Shown here piece by piece: positions 1 through 6,277 of a stretch of 6,786 bases of DNA (within the stretch, counting starts at the first letter, position 1; each line of letters opens with the position of its first letter). The DNA lies in assembly GCA_023413185.1 (NCBI GenBank), contig JAEZQD010000033.1, positions 1 through 6,786 of the forward strand, in the 5' to 3' direction. A model generated the notes under the pieces. The model was not told the DNA's origin and did no database searches. It saw only the letters and a list, made by a program, of their open reading frames with translations. Origin of the DNA: Bacillota bacterium. GTDB lineage: Bacteria > Bacillota > Clostridia > Oscillospirales > Ruminococcaceae. Made by a program: the position numbers and the translations under genes.

Positions 1-533
1 GCGTTCTGCAGCCGTACATCGACAGCGGCAAGCTCGTTGTAAAGTCTGGTCAAACCACGCTTGCACAGTGCGCTACCCCCAGCTGGTCGACAGAAGAAGC
101 TCAGAAGCGTATGGAAAACCTGATTACCGCAAACGGCTACGGTCCTTCCGGCACAAAGCTTGACGCGGTTCTCTCCTCCAACGACTCGGTTGCATACGGC
201 ATCACCAACGCACTGTTGGCGGCAGGCTATACCAAGGATAACTTCCCCCTGATTACTGGTCAGGACTGCGATAAGCCCGCGGTAAAGAATATGATCGCCG
301 GCACACAGAGCATGTCTATCTTTAAGGATACCCGTACCCTCGCTGCGAAGGTTGTAGAGATGGTTGGCGCGATCCTTACAAACAAAGAGGTTCCGGTAAA
401 CGATGAAAAGACCTACGACAACGGCACCGGTATCATCCCGTCCTTCCTGTGCGACCCTGTATTCGCAACCGTTGACAACTACAAAGAGCTCCTGATTGAG
501 GGCGAGTACTACACCGAGGCAGACCTTGCCTAA
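1..533 (+). CDS. chvE: Multiple-monosaccharide ABC transporter substrate-binding protein, ChvE type (5' partial)
   Basis: This is the C-terminal half of an exported sugar-binding protein that delivers monosaccharides (glucose, galactose, xylose or arabinose in characterised relatives) to the ABC importer encoded just downstream. The reading frame is open from the left edge (first complete codon at 3), so the ATG at 111 is internal methionine 37 of the 176 visible residues, not a start. Family features seen are SSNDSVAYGI, the usual sugar-contact Asn-Asp region, then GQDCDKPAV, the IFKDTRTLA segment, and a C-terminal stretch NDEKTYDNGTGIIPSFL followed by a hydrophilic tail. This order matches ChvE/XylF-type periplasmic-binding-protein-1 fold proteins, normally about 350-380 residues. 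The signal peptide or lipobox lies outside the window. The exact sugar cannot be read from the sequence; the ChvE rather than XylF assignment rests mainly on the two partner genes. Confidence 0.9.
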   Translation, partial: VLQPYIDSGKLVVKSGQTTLAQCATPSWSTEEAQKRMENLITANGYGPSGTKLDAVLSSNDSVAYGITNALLAAGYTKDNFPLITGQDCDKPAVKNMIAGTQSMSIFKDTRTLAAKVVEMVGAILTNKEVPVNDEKTYDNGTGIIPSFLCDPVFATVDNYKELLIEGEYYTEADLA

Positions 534-589
534 TATCTTCCTATTAAACGACTAGGCGGTCACTTCTGGCCGACGGATTGGTCTATCGG

Positions 590-625
590 CAGGCGGACGG
601 AAGTAATAATCCGTCCGCCTGTTTT
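590..625 (+). terminator. Intrinsic terminator/attenuator between binding-protein and ATPase genes
   Basis: A perfect 11-bp GC-rich inverted repeat (CAGGCGGACGG at 590-600, its complement at 611-621) encloses a 10-nt loop and is followed by TTTT at 622-625. A second, weaker stem (GCCGA 569-573 with TCGGC 586-590) abuts it. It lies 57 nt after the chvE stop and well before the next gene, so partial termination here would leave more chvE than mmsA mRNA. The rest of the 218-nt gap holds only an imperfect inverted repeat (CGCCGG 671-676 with CCGGCG 701-706). I saw no convincing promoter, so mmsA probably depends on read-through. The T-run is short, consistent with incomplete termination. Confidence 0.82.
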
Positions 626-737
626 GATACTACGCATACCAAGCAAGGCGGTGGCACAGCGACGAAGGCGCGCCGGCATGGATTGGTATTGAGCGGTAAT
701 CCGGCGACAAAGGTGGACGATAGATCAATCTTTCATT

Positions 738-744
738 GGAGGGG
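738..744 (+). promoter_or_regulatory. Ribosome binding site fixing the GTG start of the ATPase gene
   Basis: GGAGGGG lies 7 nt before GTG at 752. The frame is open further upstream to an ATG at 578, but that ATG falls inside the stem region before the terminator. The 58 residues it would add are low-complexity, do not resemble any ABC ATPase N-terminus, and are encoded across the terminator hairpin. The GTG start gives VAKTLLKMKNITKDFPGV, the normal beginning for this family. Confidence 0.88.
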
Positions 745-751
745 AATATCA

Positions 752-2278
752 GTGGCAAAAACGCTGCTTAAAATGAAGAATATCACCAAGGATTTTCCCG
801 GCGTTCGTGCGCTCAATGAGGTGAACTTCGAGGTCGCCGAGGGTGAAATTCATGCGCTTGTAGGTGAAAACGGCGCGGGAAAATCCACCCTGATGAACGT
901 CCTCAGCGGCATATACCCCTTTGGCAGCTACGACGGCGAAATCATCTACGAGGATGAGGTCTGTAAATTCAGCGGTATTCGCGACAGCGAGGGCAAGGGC
1001 ATTGTTATCATCCATCAGGAGCTTGCGCTGGTGCCATACCTGACCATAGGCGAAAACATGTTTTTGGGCAACGAACGCGGCAGCAAGGTGCGGCTTGATT
1101 GGGATGAAACCTACCGCAAGGCGGATGAGCTACTGCAGCGCGTTGGGCTTGCCGACAACTCCCGCACAATGATTATGGATATCGGCGTGGGCAAGCAGCA
1201 GCTCGTTGAAATATCAAAGGCGCTGGCGAAAAATGTTCGCCTGCTTATTCTGGACGAACCCACCGCTTCACTCAACGAAACGGATTCGCAAAAGCTGTTA
1301 AATTTGCTACTCGAGTTTAAAAAGAACGGCATGACCTCAATTATCATATCCCATAAGCTCAATGAGGTTTCCAGTATAGCGGACAAGATCACCGTACTGC
1401 GCGACGGCACAGCGATAGAGACCTTAACCAAGGGAAAAGACGATATCAGCGAGGAACGGATTATACGCGGCATGGTTGGCCGCGAAATAACCGACCGCTT
1501 CCCCAAACGGGAGGTTGCGATCGGCGAAACCAGCTTAGAGGTGAAGAACTGGACGGTGTACCATCCCCTGTACAAAGGGCGCAAGGTGTGCGACAACGTC
1601 AGCATCAAGCTGCGCCGCGGCGAGGTTGTGGGCATCAGCGGGCTGATGGGCGCGGGGCGCACCGAGCTTGCGATGAGCATCTTTGGTCGCAGCTACGGCA
1701 AAGGCATCACGGGCGAAATACTGCTTGACGGCAAGCCTGTGCAGCTTAACAGCGTAAAAGACGCCATCAACAACAAGATTGCCTATGTGACAGAGGACCG
1801 CAAGGGCAACGGTCTGATACTTGGGATGGAGATTAGCAAGAACACCACCCTTGCAAAGATGGATAAAATCAGCCATTATCAGGTGCTTGATAAAGACCTT
1901 GAAGTCAACGCAGCCAATGAGTATAAAGAAAAGCTTTCGACAAAATGCTCGAGCGTAGAGCAAAAGGTTGGTAACCTTTCGGGCGGCAACCAGCAAAAGG
2001 TTCTGCTGAGCAAGTGGATGTTTGCCGACCCCGAGATATTGATTATGGATGAGCCGACGCGCGGTATTGACGTTGGCGCCAAATACGAGATCTACTGCAT
2101 CATCAATCAACTGGTGGCGCAGGGTAAATCGGTGCTGATGATCTCCTCCGAAATGCCGGAGGTGCTTGGCATGTGCGACAGAATCTACGTGATGAACGAG
2201 GGAAAGATTGTTGCGGAGATGGCAGGCAAGGAAGCAACGCAGGAAGCGATTATGGCAAGCATCCTTCAGTCCTGCTAA
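752..2278 (+). CDS. mmsA: Multiple-monosaccharide ABC transporter ATP-binding protein (MmsA/GguA), double ATPase domain
   Basis: This cytoplasmic ATPase powers sugar import through the MmsB permease. With the GTG start it has 508 residues, the usual length for CUT2 ATPases, which carry two fused nucleotide-binding domains. Domain 1 has Walker A GENGAGKST (38-46), Q-loop region IIHQELALVP, signature DIGVGKQQLVEI (around 144-154) and Walker B LLILDEPTAS with D168/E169. Domain 2 has the degenerate Walker A GLMGAGRTE (297-305) typical of the family's second domain, signature LSGGNQQKV (from 409) and Walker B ILIMDEPTRGIDVGAK with D433/E434. The lysine in GVGKQQ and the segment VLMISSEMPEVLG match GguA/MmsA better than XylG (which has GLGQQQ), so I prefer the multiple-monosaccharide assignment over xylose-only. 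It is separated from chvE by an attenuator and from mmsB by 132 nt. All ATP-binding motifs are intact. Confidence 0.95.
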   Translation: MAKTLLKMKNITKDFPGVRALNEVNFEVAEGEIHALVGENGAGKSTLMNVLSGIYPFGSYDGEIIYEDEVCKFSGIRDSEGKGIVIIHQELALVPYLTIGENMFLGNERGSKVRLDWDETYRKADELLQRVGLADNSRTMIMDIGVGKQQLVEISKALAKNVRLLILDEPTASLNETDSQKLLNLLLEFKKNGMTSIIISHKLNEVSSIADKITVLRDGTAIETLTKGKDDISEERIIRGMVGREITDRFPKREVAIGETSLEVKNWTVYHPLYKGRKVCDNVSIKLRRGEVVGISGLMGAGRTELAMSIFGRSYGKGITGEILLDGKPVQLNSVKDAINNKIAYVTEDRKGNGLILGMEISKNTTLAKMDKISHYQVLDKDLEVNAANEYKEKLSTKCSSVEQKVGNLSGGNQQKVLLSKWMFADPEILIMDEPTRGIDVGAKYEIYCIINQLVAQGKSVLMISSEMPEVLGMCDRIYVMNEGKIVAEMAGKEATQEAIMASILQSC

Positions 2279-2300
2279 CAGCCTGACGTGGCGGCTGTTA
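2276..2300 (+). other. 8-bp hairpin overlapping the mmsA stop codon
   Basis: TAACAGCC (2276-2283, beginning at the TAA stop) is the exact inverse of GGCTGTTA (2293-2300), with a 9-nt loop. No T-run follows, so it is not a standard intrinsic terminator. A smaller CGGG/CCCG stem (2307-2310 with 2318-2321) comes next. Such intercistronic hairpins can stabilise or mark processing points in operon mRNA; that role is inferred. Confidence 0.5.
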
Positions 2301-2364
2301 TCCGCTCGGGCTGTAGACCCGCGAGACGCTGTTCTCTTATTCTATTCTAATGCATTTTAGGGTG

Positions 2365-2397
2365 GTTGCGCCAAAGGGACGCAACACATCGGAAAGG
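2365..2397 (+). promoter_or_regulatory. Leader hairpin and ribosome site before mmsB
   Basis: GTTGCG (2365-2370) pairs with CGCAAC (2380-2385) over a 9-nt loop, and GGAAAGG follows at 2391-2397. The ATG at 2399 is only 1 nt from this ribosome site, too close to be used. The ATG at 2411 is 13 nt away, slightly long but workable, and gives the N-terminus usual for the family (MTNIRETLKKNTMLIAL). The hairpin does not cover the ribosome site as drawn. Confidence 0.45.
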
Positions 2398-2410
2398 TAT
2401 GGTCATAAGC

Positions 2411-3586
2411 ATGACAAACATTAGAGAAACGCTAAAAAAGAATACCATGCTCATCGCACTGGTAGTGGTTATGCTGTTGTTTCAGGCGCTCATTCTGGCA
2501 AACGGAAAAGGCTCGCTGTTTGACCCCCAAAACATCACAAACCTCATACTGCAAAACGGCTACGTGGTTATATTGGCAACCGGTATGCTGCTGTGCATTT
2601 TAACCGGCGGTAACATCGACCTTTCGGTTGGTTCTATCGTCGTATTGGTGGGCGCGTTTGCCGGTACGTTTATTGTAAACATGAAGTTAAACATCTACCT
2701 ATCAATCTTTTTGTGCTTACTTATTGGTACTGCCATCGGCGCGTGGCAGGGCTTTTGGATTGCGTTTGTACGCATCCCCGCGTTTATTGTAACGCTGACA
2801 GGTATGCTACTGTGGCGCGGTCTGGCGCAGGTTATCCTGTACGGTCAAACCATCTCGCCGTTTCCTGATAACTACCTCAAGTACTTTACAAGCTTTATAC
2901 CGGGCGAAAGCCAGAACGCCTTTGCCCTCTCGCTGATTATCGGCGCCGTGGTGTTTATTGCGTTTGTGGTGGTACAGATTTTACAGCGCACACAAAAGGT
3001 ACGCAAGGGCTACGATGTGCCGACCTTGCCCGTGTTTATTGCAAAGCTTGCCATTTTGGGCGCGGTCATCGGTCTGCTCGCCTTTTTGCTCGGTAAGCAC
3101 AAAGGTATTCCCGTGGTGCTGATTCTGCTTGGTGTTGTGGTGCTGTTCTACGGCTACTTTACCTCCAACACCGTGCCGGGGCGTTACCTGTACGCCATGG
3201 GCGGCAACGAAAAGGCGGCTAAGCTTTCGGGTATTGACACCAACAAGGTGTTGTTCTTCGCCTACACCAACATGGGCTTTCTTTCGGCGGTTGCAGCGCT
3301 TGTGTGCGTTGCGCGCTTTAACAGCGCAGCCCCCTCTGCCGGTCAGAACTATGAGCTTGACGCCATCGGCTCCTGCTTTATCGGCGGCGCGTCGGCTTAC
3401 GGCGGCACGGGCACCTTGGGCGGTGCGGTCATCGGCGCCATCTTCATGGGCGTACTCAACAACGGTATGTCCATTCTGGGCGTAGACGCAAACTGGCAAA
3501 GAGCGGTTAAGGGTCTTGTTCTGCTGGTTGCCGTGGTGTTTGATGTACTCACAAAAAACCAAAAAGCAAAAAAAGTGAAGGCTTAA
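2411..3586 (+). CDS. mmsB: Multiple-monosaccharide ABC transporter permease (MmsB/GguB)
   Basis: This integral membrane protein forms the sugar channel that works with MmsA and the ChvE-type binding protein. It has 391 residues, against about 390-410 for GguB/XylH-type permeases. About ten hydrophobic segments are visible, including 13-30, 47-65, 71-90, 95-115, 122-143, 171-190, 208-228, 232-251, 281-301, a glycine-rich block at 320-356, and 366-380. Diagnostic motifs are CILTGGNIDLSVGS (62-75), IPAFIVTLTGMLLWRG (122-137), the cytoplasmic coupling loop GGNEKAAKLSGI (264-275) that contacts the ATPase, and CFIGGASAYGGTGTLGG (322-338) followed by NNGMSILGV. The large insert between residues 145 and 255 with a long cytoplasmic loop (RTQKVRKGYDVPTLP) separates this XylH/GguB branch from the shorter RbsC branch. 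The C-terminus is lysine-rich. It is the last gene of the importer unit, with a strong terminator beginning 21 nt downstream. Confidence 0.94.
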   Translation: MTNIRETLKKNTMLIALVVVMLLFQALILANGKGSLFDPQNITNLILQNGYVVILATGMLLCILTGGNIDLSVGSIVVLVGAFAGTFIVNMKLNIYLSIFLCLLIGTAIGAWQGFWIAFVRIPAFIVTLTGMLLWRGLAQVILYGQTISPFPDNYLKYFTSFIPGESQNAFALSLIIGAVVFIAFVVVQILQRTQKVRKGYDVPTLPVFIAKLAILGAVIGLLAFLLGKHKGIPVVLILLGVVVLFYGYFTSNTVPGRYLYAMGGNEKAAKLSGIDTNKVLFFAYTNMGFLSAVAALVCVARFNSAAPSAGQNYELDAIGSCFIGGASAYGGTGTLGGAVIGAIFMGVLNNGMSILGVDANWQRAVKGLVLLVAVVFDVLTKNQKAKKVKA

Positions 3587-3607
3587 AACCAAAGAATCGA
3601 TACATAG

Positions 3608-3651
3608 CGACCGCCCCGCAGGGAGTTTTTCCTGCGGGGCGGTTGTTTTTT
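3608..3651 (+). terminator. Strong intrinsic terminator ending the sugar importer operon
   Basis: A 13-bp perfect GC-rich stem (ACCGCCCCGCAGG at 3610-3622 with its complement at 3631-3643) can be extended by a G-T and a C-G pair at its base (3608-3609 with 3644-3645). The loop is 8 nt and six T's follow at 3646-3651. It starts 21 nt after the mmsB stop and isolates the importer from the next gene. Confidence 0.96.
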
Positions 3652-3677
3652 GGGTAAGCAAAAATAATCCACTATTA

Positions 3678-3706
3678 ATGATTAAATACGAACAATATGG
3701 TATAAT
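3678..3706 (+). promoter_or_regulatory. Extended -10 promoter for the adenylyltransferase gene
   Basis: A perfect -10 hexamer TATAAT (3701-3706) is preceded by TGG (3698-3700), which makes an extended -10 element. A weak -35 candidate ATGATT (3678-3683) lies at 17-nt spacing. Transcription would begin near 3713 and give a leader of about 46 nt. The site is AT-rich and lies directly after the strong terminator, so the following gene is very likely transcribed independently of the sugar operon. I saw no riboswitch or leader peptide in this short leader. Confidence 0.8.
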
Positions 3707-3758
3707 TTACATACACAAACAGACTGCCACGCAAAGGAATCAAAGAAGGAGTAGCAAT

Positions 3759-4610
3759 ATGGCGTATTACACCGGCTTGATGGAACGAATTGTGTCTGTT
3801 TCGCAGCAGTGCGATAAGGTTGTTGCGGTAGCGGTTATTGGGTCGCAGGCGCGCAGTGATAACCGCGCGGATGAGTATTCTGATCTCGATTTGATTATGG
3901 TGGTAACCGACCCCGAATATTTCCTTGCTTCGGACGAGTGGTTTGGGCAGCTTGGCACGGTTCATGTGTCCTTTATCGAGGACACGTTGGGTGGGCTCAA
4001 AGAAAAAAGGGTTCTGTTTGAGCACGCGCAGGATGTTGACTTTATATTGGTTCCACAAGCTGTGTCAGGCGTCATGTTTGAAGACAAGGACTGTCTGCAA
4101 ATTCTCGGCAAGGGTTGCAAGGTGCTTGTGGATAAGGCGGGTCTGTTTGGCGAGATACCGCCATCGGCAGAGGTCAGCTACCCGTATTATCCCCCGAGCG
4201 AGGCGGAGTTTTTAAACCAAACGAGTGATTTTTGGTATCATACCGTCTGGGCGGCAAAAAAACTGCTGCGGGGGGAGCTGTGGGCGGCAAAGTTCTGCAT
4301 CGACTCGTATATGAAGTTCAAACTCCTGTGGGTTTTGGAGCATTACGAGCACCAAAAGCACGGCGCTGCGTATCACACATGGTATGGCGGACGCTTCCTT
4401 GACCGCTGGGCGGATAAGGAGGTCACAGAGAAACTAGCAAGCACCTTTGCGCACTACGACCGCCGCGACATGGCAGCCGCCTTGCTAGAAACGATGGAGC
4501 TGTATCGAATGTTATCAACCGAGGTGTCGCGGTCGTTGCATTTTACATACCCGCAACACGCCGAGGAGTATACGTCGGCTTGGGTCAATGAAAATCTGCG
4601 GCAAAAGTAG
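3759..4610 (+). CDS. Aminoglycoside 6-adenylyltransferase (ANT(6)/AadK) family nucleotidyltransferase
   Basis: Characterised members transfer AMP from ATP to the 6-hydroxyl of streptomycin and inactivate it in the cytoplasm. The product has 283 residues, close to AadK of Bacillus (284) and ANT(6)-Ia (302). The start is set by AAGGAG (3746-3751), 7 nt before ATG. The nucleotidyltransferase core is intact: G28-S29, then the metal-binding pair D42-x-D44 in YSDLDLIMV, and a third acidic residue D94 in DVDFILVP. Further family landmarks are FLASDEWFGQLG (aligning with the FISNDDWLNQFG region of ANT(6)-Ia), the tryptophan- and lysine-rich helical C-terminal half, a segment around KLLRGELWAAKFCID, and the end motif SLHFTYPQHAEEY. 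The strong promoter and terminator-isolated position point to a single regulated unit, perhaps with the small gene after it. No mobile-element sequence flanks it, so it looks like a resident chromosomal gene. Whether it acts on streptomycin or another small molecule cannot be told from the sequence. Confidence 0.88.
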   Translation: MAYYTGLMERIVSVSQQCDKVVAVAVIGSQARSDNRADEYSDLDLIMVVTDPEYFLASDEWFGQLGTVHVSFIEDTLGGLKEKRVLFEHAQDVDFILVPQAVSGVMFEDKDCLQILGKGCKVLVDKAGLFGEIPPSAEVSYPYYPPSEAEFLNQTSDFWYHTVWAAKKLLRGELWAAKFCIDSYMKFKLLWVLEHYEHQKHGAAYHTWYGGRFLDRWADKEVTEKLASTFAHYDRRDMAAALLETMELYRMLSTEVSRSLHFTYPQHAEEYTSAWVNENLRQK

Positions 4611-4626
4611 CACTGCATACCATGAT

Positions 4627-4660
4627 GGCAGTATTGCCAGGGATGAAGCGCGTTACTGCC
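4627..4660 (+). repeat. Short inverted repeats between adenylyltransferase and TfoX-domain genes
   Basis: GGCAGTA (4627-4633) is the inverse of TACTGCC (4654-4660). A compact alternative hairpin, TGGCA/TGCCA with a GTAT loop, shares the left arm (4626-4639). There is no T-run, so this does not look like a terminator, and I saw no good promoter in the 88-nt gap. The two flanking genes may therefore share a transcript. Confidence 0.35.
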
Positions 4661-4698
4661 CGACACAGTGATGGTGCAAAAGGAAAGGAATGATCTTG

Positions 4699-4953
4699 AT
4701 GGATAAGCTATCCTCCCTACCAAACGTGGGCAAGGTACTGGAGCAAAACCTAATTGCTGTGGGCATCGAAACGCCAGAGCAGCTGCGCGACCTTGGCAGT
4801 AAGGAGGCGTTTATGCGCATCCGCCTGCACGCAGACCCCGGCGCATGCCTGCATATGCTGTATGGCATAGAGGGCGCGGTGCGCGGCGTACGCGACACCC
4901 TGCTGGACGCAGAGACAAAGCAGGAGCTTAAGGCGTTTTACAACGCGCTTTGA
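4699..4953 (+). CDS. Stand-alone TfoX C-terminal domain protein
   Basis: This small cytoplasmic protein of 84 residues consists solely of the domain found at the C-terminus of TfoX/Sxy, the competence regulator of gammaproteobacteria. Visible landmarks are LPNVGK (7-12), VGIETPEQLRDLG (21-33), EAFMRIR (36-42), and LYGIEGAVRGV (54-64) followed by a lysine-rich helix, which is the usual TfoX_C order. The beginning has the character of a helix-hairpin-helix unit (LPNVGKVLEQNLIAVGI). The N-terminal TfoX domain is absent and there is no room for it. A start at ATG 4690 (adding Met-Ile-Leu) is also possible because AAAAGG lies 6 nt before it. I prefer 4699, since GGAAAGG (4682-4688) is 10 nt upstream and homologues usually begin just before the LPN motif. 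Single-domain forms are common in Firmicutes and their role is unknown, so competence control should not be assumed. Confidence 0.85.
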   Translation: MDKLSSLPNVGKVLEQNLIAVGIETPEQLRDLGSKEAFMRIRLHADPGACLHMLYGIEGAVRGVRDTLLDAETKQELKAFYNAL

Positions 4954-4975
4954 ACCGAATAACCACCTAAACAGA

Positions 4976-5015
4976 AGCAGCGTCCCCCTTGCCATGGCAA
5001 GAGAGACGCCGCTTT
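4976..5015. terminator. Probable terminator hairpin in the convergent gap
   Basis: An outer stem pairs AGC-A-GCGTC (4976-4984) with GACGC-C-GCT (5005-5013), with one A/C mismatch. Inside it lies a perfect 14-bp palindrome, CTTGCCATGGCAAG (4988-5001), separated by a small internal loop. On the + strand the stem ends in TTT (5013-5015). On the - strand the stem is followed by a T-rich CTTCTGTTT. It sits 22 nt after the TfoX-domain gene and 43 nt beyond the end of the oppositely oriented acyltransferase gene, so it could serve both. The T-runs are weak. Confidence 0.65.
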
Positions 5016-5058
5016 CATAACCAATTAACTTTGATAATGTCCGAATAAAACTACAACC

Positions 5059-6195
5059 TTACAATATTCTCTTAAGCAGCGGTATGCGCCGGAACAGAAA
5101 ATGTGTGGCGGCAAAGCACAACGGCAGGCAGAGTACGCACAGTAGCGCGAACTTGAGGATAGGCGGCCACTCAAGCGGCGCAAACAGCTGTGCAACTGCG
5201 ATGATGATGGGCGAGTGGAACACATACACAGCAAATGCGTTGTCGGACAATGTTCTGACGAGCTTACCCTGTGTGTAGCACTTCTCTCTAAAAATTGCGA
5301 GTAGTCCCGCGGAGAAAGCCACGGCCGTGAAGGATTCCCACAGCGCGAATGCGGCGCTTTCCCAAGAAACACCGCCGTTGTAGCCTTCGCTGCCCTCAAG
5401 CGCGCCGGAAAACAGCATAATCGCCGCCCACACGAAAAAGCCCGGCACAATCGCCGCAAACAGCCAGCGTTTGCCCGCCCTCGGGCTGATTTTAGCAAAC
5501 AGGTCGCTGCGGTACGCGATGATGCCCACGATAAACAGAACAATATATTGCGCAAAGTAGCAAAGCTGCATGTTGAAAACGCTCGTGCCGATTGGTTGAA
5601 TTATGCGGATTAAGAACGCCAATAAGGCAATCAATATAATCAGTACGACCAAGCTGCCGGTACGCGGCGTAACGGCTTGCCAGCACGCAGTACGCGGCTT
5701 TTTGACCAAACGAACAAGACCGTATACCGCCGAGAACAGGAACAGCGCGATGGCAAACCAAAGCGGTCCCGAGCCCGAGAGCACGGAGGTGCTTGTGATA
5801 TAGCTGCCGTAGTACGCAAAAAAGCCGGGCTTGGGGCTAAGCCAATATACGTTGAGCTGAAAATACAGAATCAGCGGGTTAATCAGCAGCATATAAAACA
5901 ACGCCGGTACCATGAGCCGGACAAAGCGATCTTTTATGTATAAACCAAACCCCTTTTTGTCGTACGCACCCGGTATGAAATAGCCCGAAAGCAGAAAGAG
6001 GAAGCCCATAAAGTACGCCTGGGTAAAAGACTGATAGACCCCGAACAGCGCGGTTGGGAGAAGCCCTAAGGGTCGGCTGTCCATGTAATACCAGCTGCCC
6101 ATGCCGCTGTAGGTAACGGCAAGGTGCTGTACCACAACGAGCGCAATCATCAACAGACGCAGGTTGTCGATGAATAATAACCGTTTTTTAACCAT
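5059..6195 (-). CDS. Acyltransferase family 3 membrane protein (O-acyltransferase)
   Basis: This polytopic membrane protein belongs to the family that moves acyl (often acetyl) groups onto extracytoplasmic sugars, glycolipids or peptidoglycan-linked glycans. It has 378 residues, typical for a stand-alone acyltransferase-3 domain. GGAGG (6203-6207 on the - strand) lies 7 nt before the ATG. The N-terminus LLFIDNLRLLMIALVVVQH shows the conserved D10, R13 and H24, the family's likely catalytic histidine. FLFLLSGYF (65-73) and the basic motif YIKDRFVRLMVP (86-97) follow, and VYVFHSP around residue 327 is the usual C-terminal signature. Roughly ten hydrophobic helices run through the rest, ending in a basic tail (FRRIPLLKRIL). 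It lies 82 nt downstream of the DUF454 gene on the same strand and could be co-transcribed with it; I see no clear promoter in the gap. The acceptor cannot be named: no glycan biosynthesis gene is next to it. Confidence 0.9.
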   Translation of the reverse strand: MVKKRLLFIDNLRLLMIALVVVQHLAVTYSGMGSWYYMDSRPLGLLPTALFGVYQSFTQAYFMGFLFLLSGYFIPGAYDKKGFGLYIKDRFVRLMVPALFYMLLINPLILYFQLNVYWLSPKPGFFAYYGSYITSTSVLSGSGPLWFAIALFLFSAVYGLVRLVKKPRTACWQAVTPRTGSLVVLIILIALLAFLIRIIQPIGTSVFNMQLCYFAQYIVLFIVGIIAYRSDLFAKISPRAGKRWLFAAIVPGFFVWAAIMLFSGALEGSEGYNGGVSWESAAFALWESFTAVAFSAGLLAIFREKCYTQGKLVRTLSDNAFAVYVFHSPIIIAVAQLFAPLEWPPILKFALLCVLCLPLCFAATHFLFRRIPLLKRIL

Positions 6196-6277
6196 ACCAA
6201 AACCTCCAATCAGCTTAAATTGTCACATCACGTTTGGTCAGAAATCAGGTTTTTCGGGAAAAGGGTTGATTACGCTG

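Noticed and set aside
578..751. An in-frame N-terminal extension of the ATPase from ATG 578.
   Set aside because: It would read through the terminator stem, has no ribosome site of its own, and adds residues unlike any ABC ATPase. The GTG at 752 has a strong GGAGGGG at ideal spacing and gives the family N-terminus.
1111..2110. Long open frames on the - strand opposite the ATPase gene (about 190 codons each).
   Set aside because: They lie wholly inside a clearly coding ABC ATPase, have no recognisable motifs, and are explained by the codon usage of the sense gene.
2981..3661. A 226-codon open frame on the - strand opposite the permease gene, and a 118-codon frame on the + strand at 3129-3485.
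   Set aside because: Both are out-of-frame shadows of the permease. The - strand frame would also begin within the terminator region, and neither has domain-like sequence.
3678..3758. An upstream ATG at 3678 as start of the adenylyltransferase.
   Set aside because: This stretch is the promoter and leader (TATAAT at 3701-3706). The ATG at 3759 has AAGGAG at 7 nt and gives a family-length protein.
5084..5943. Short + strand open frames (64-88 codons) opposite the acyltransferase gene.
   Set aside because: They have no domain content and are antisense to a well-supported membrane acyltransferase.
6196..6277. Possible promoter or terminator between the DUF454 gene and the acyltransferase gene.
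   Set aside because: Only a 5-bp AATCA/TGATT pairing and no good -10/-35 pair were found on the - strand; nothing firm enough to annotate beyond the GGAGG ribosome site.
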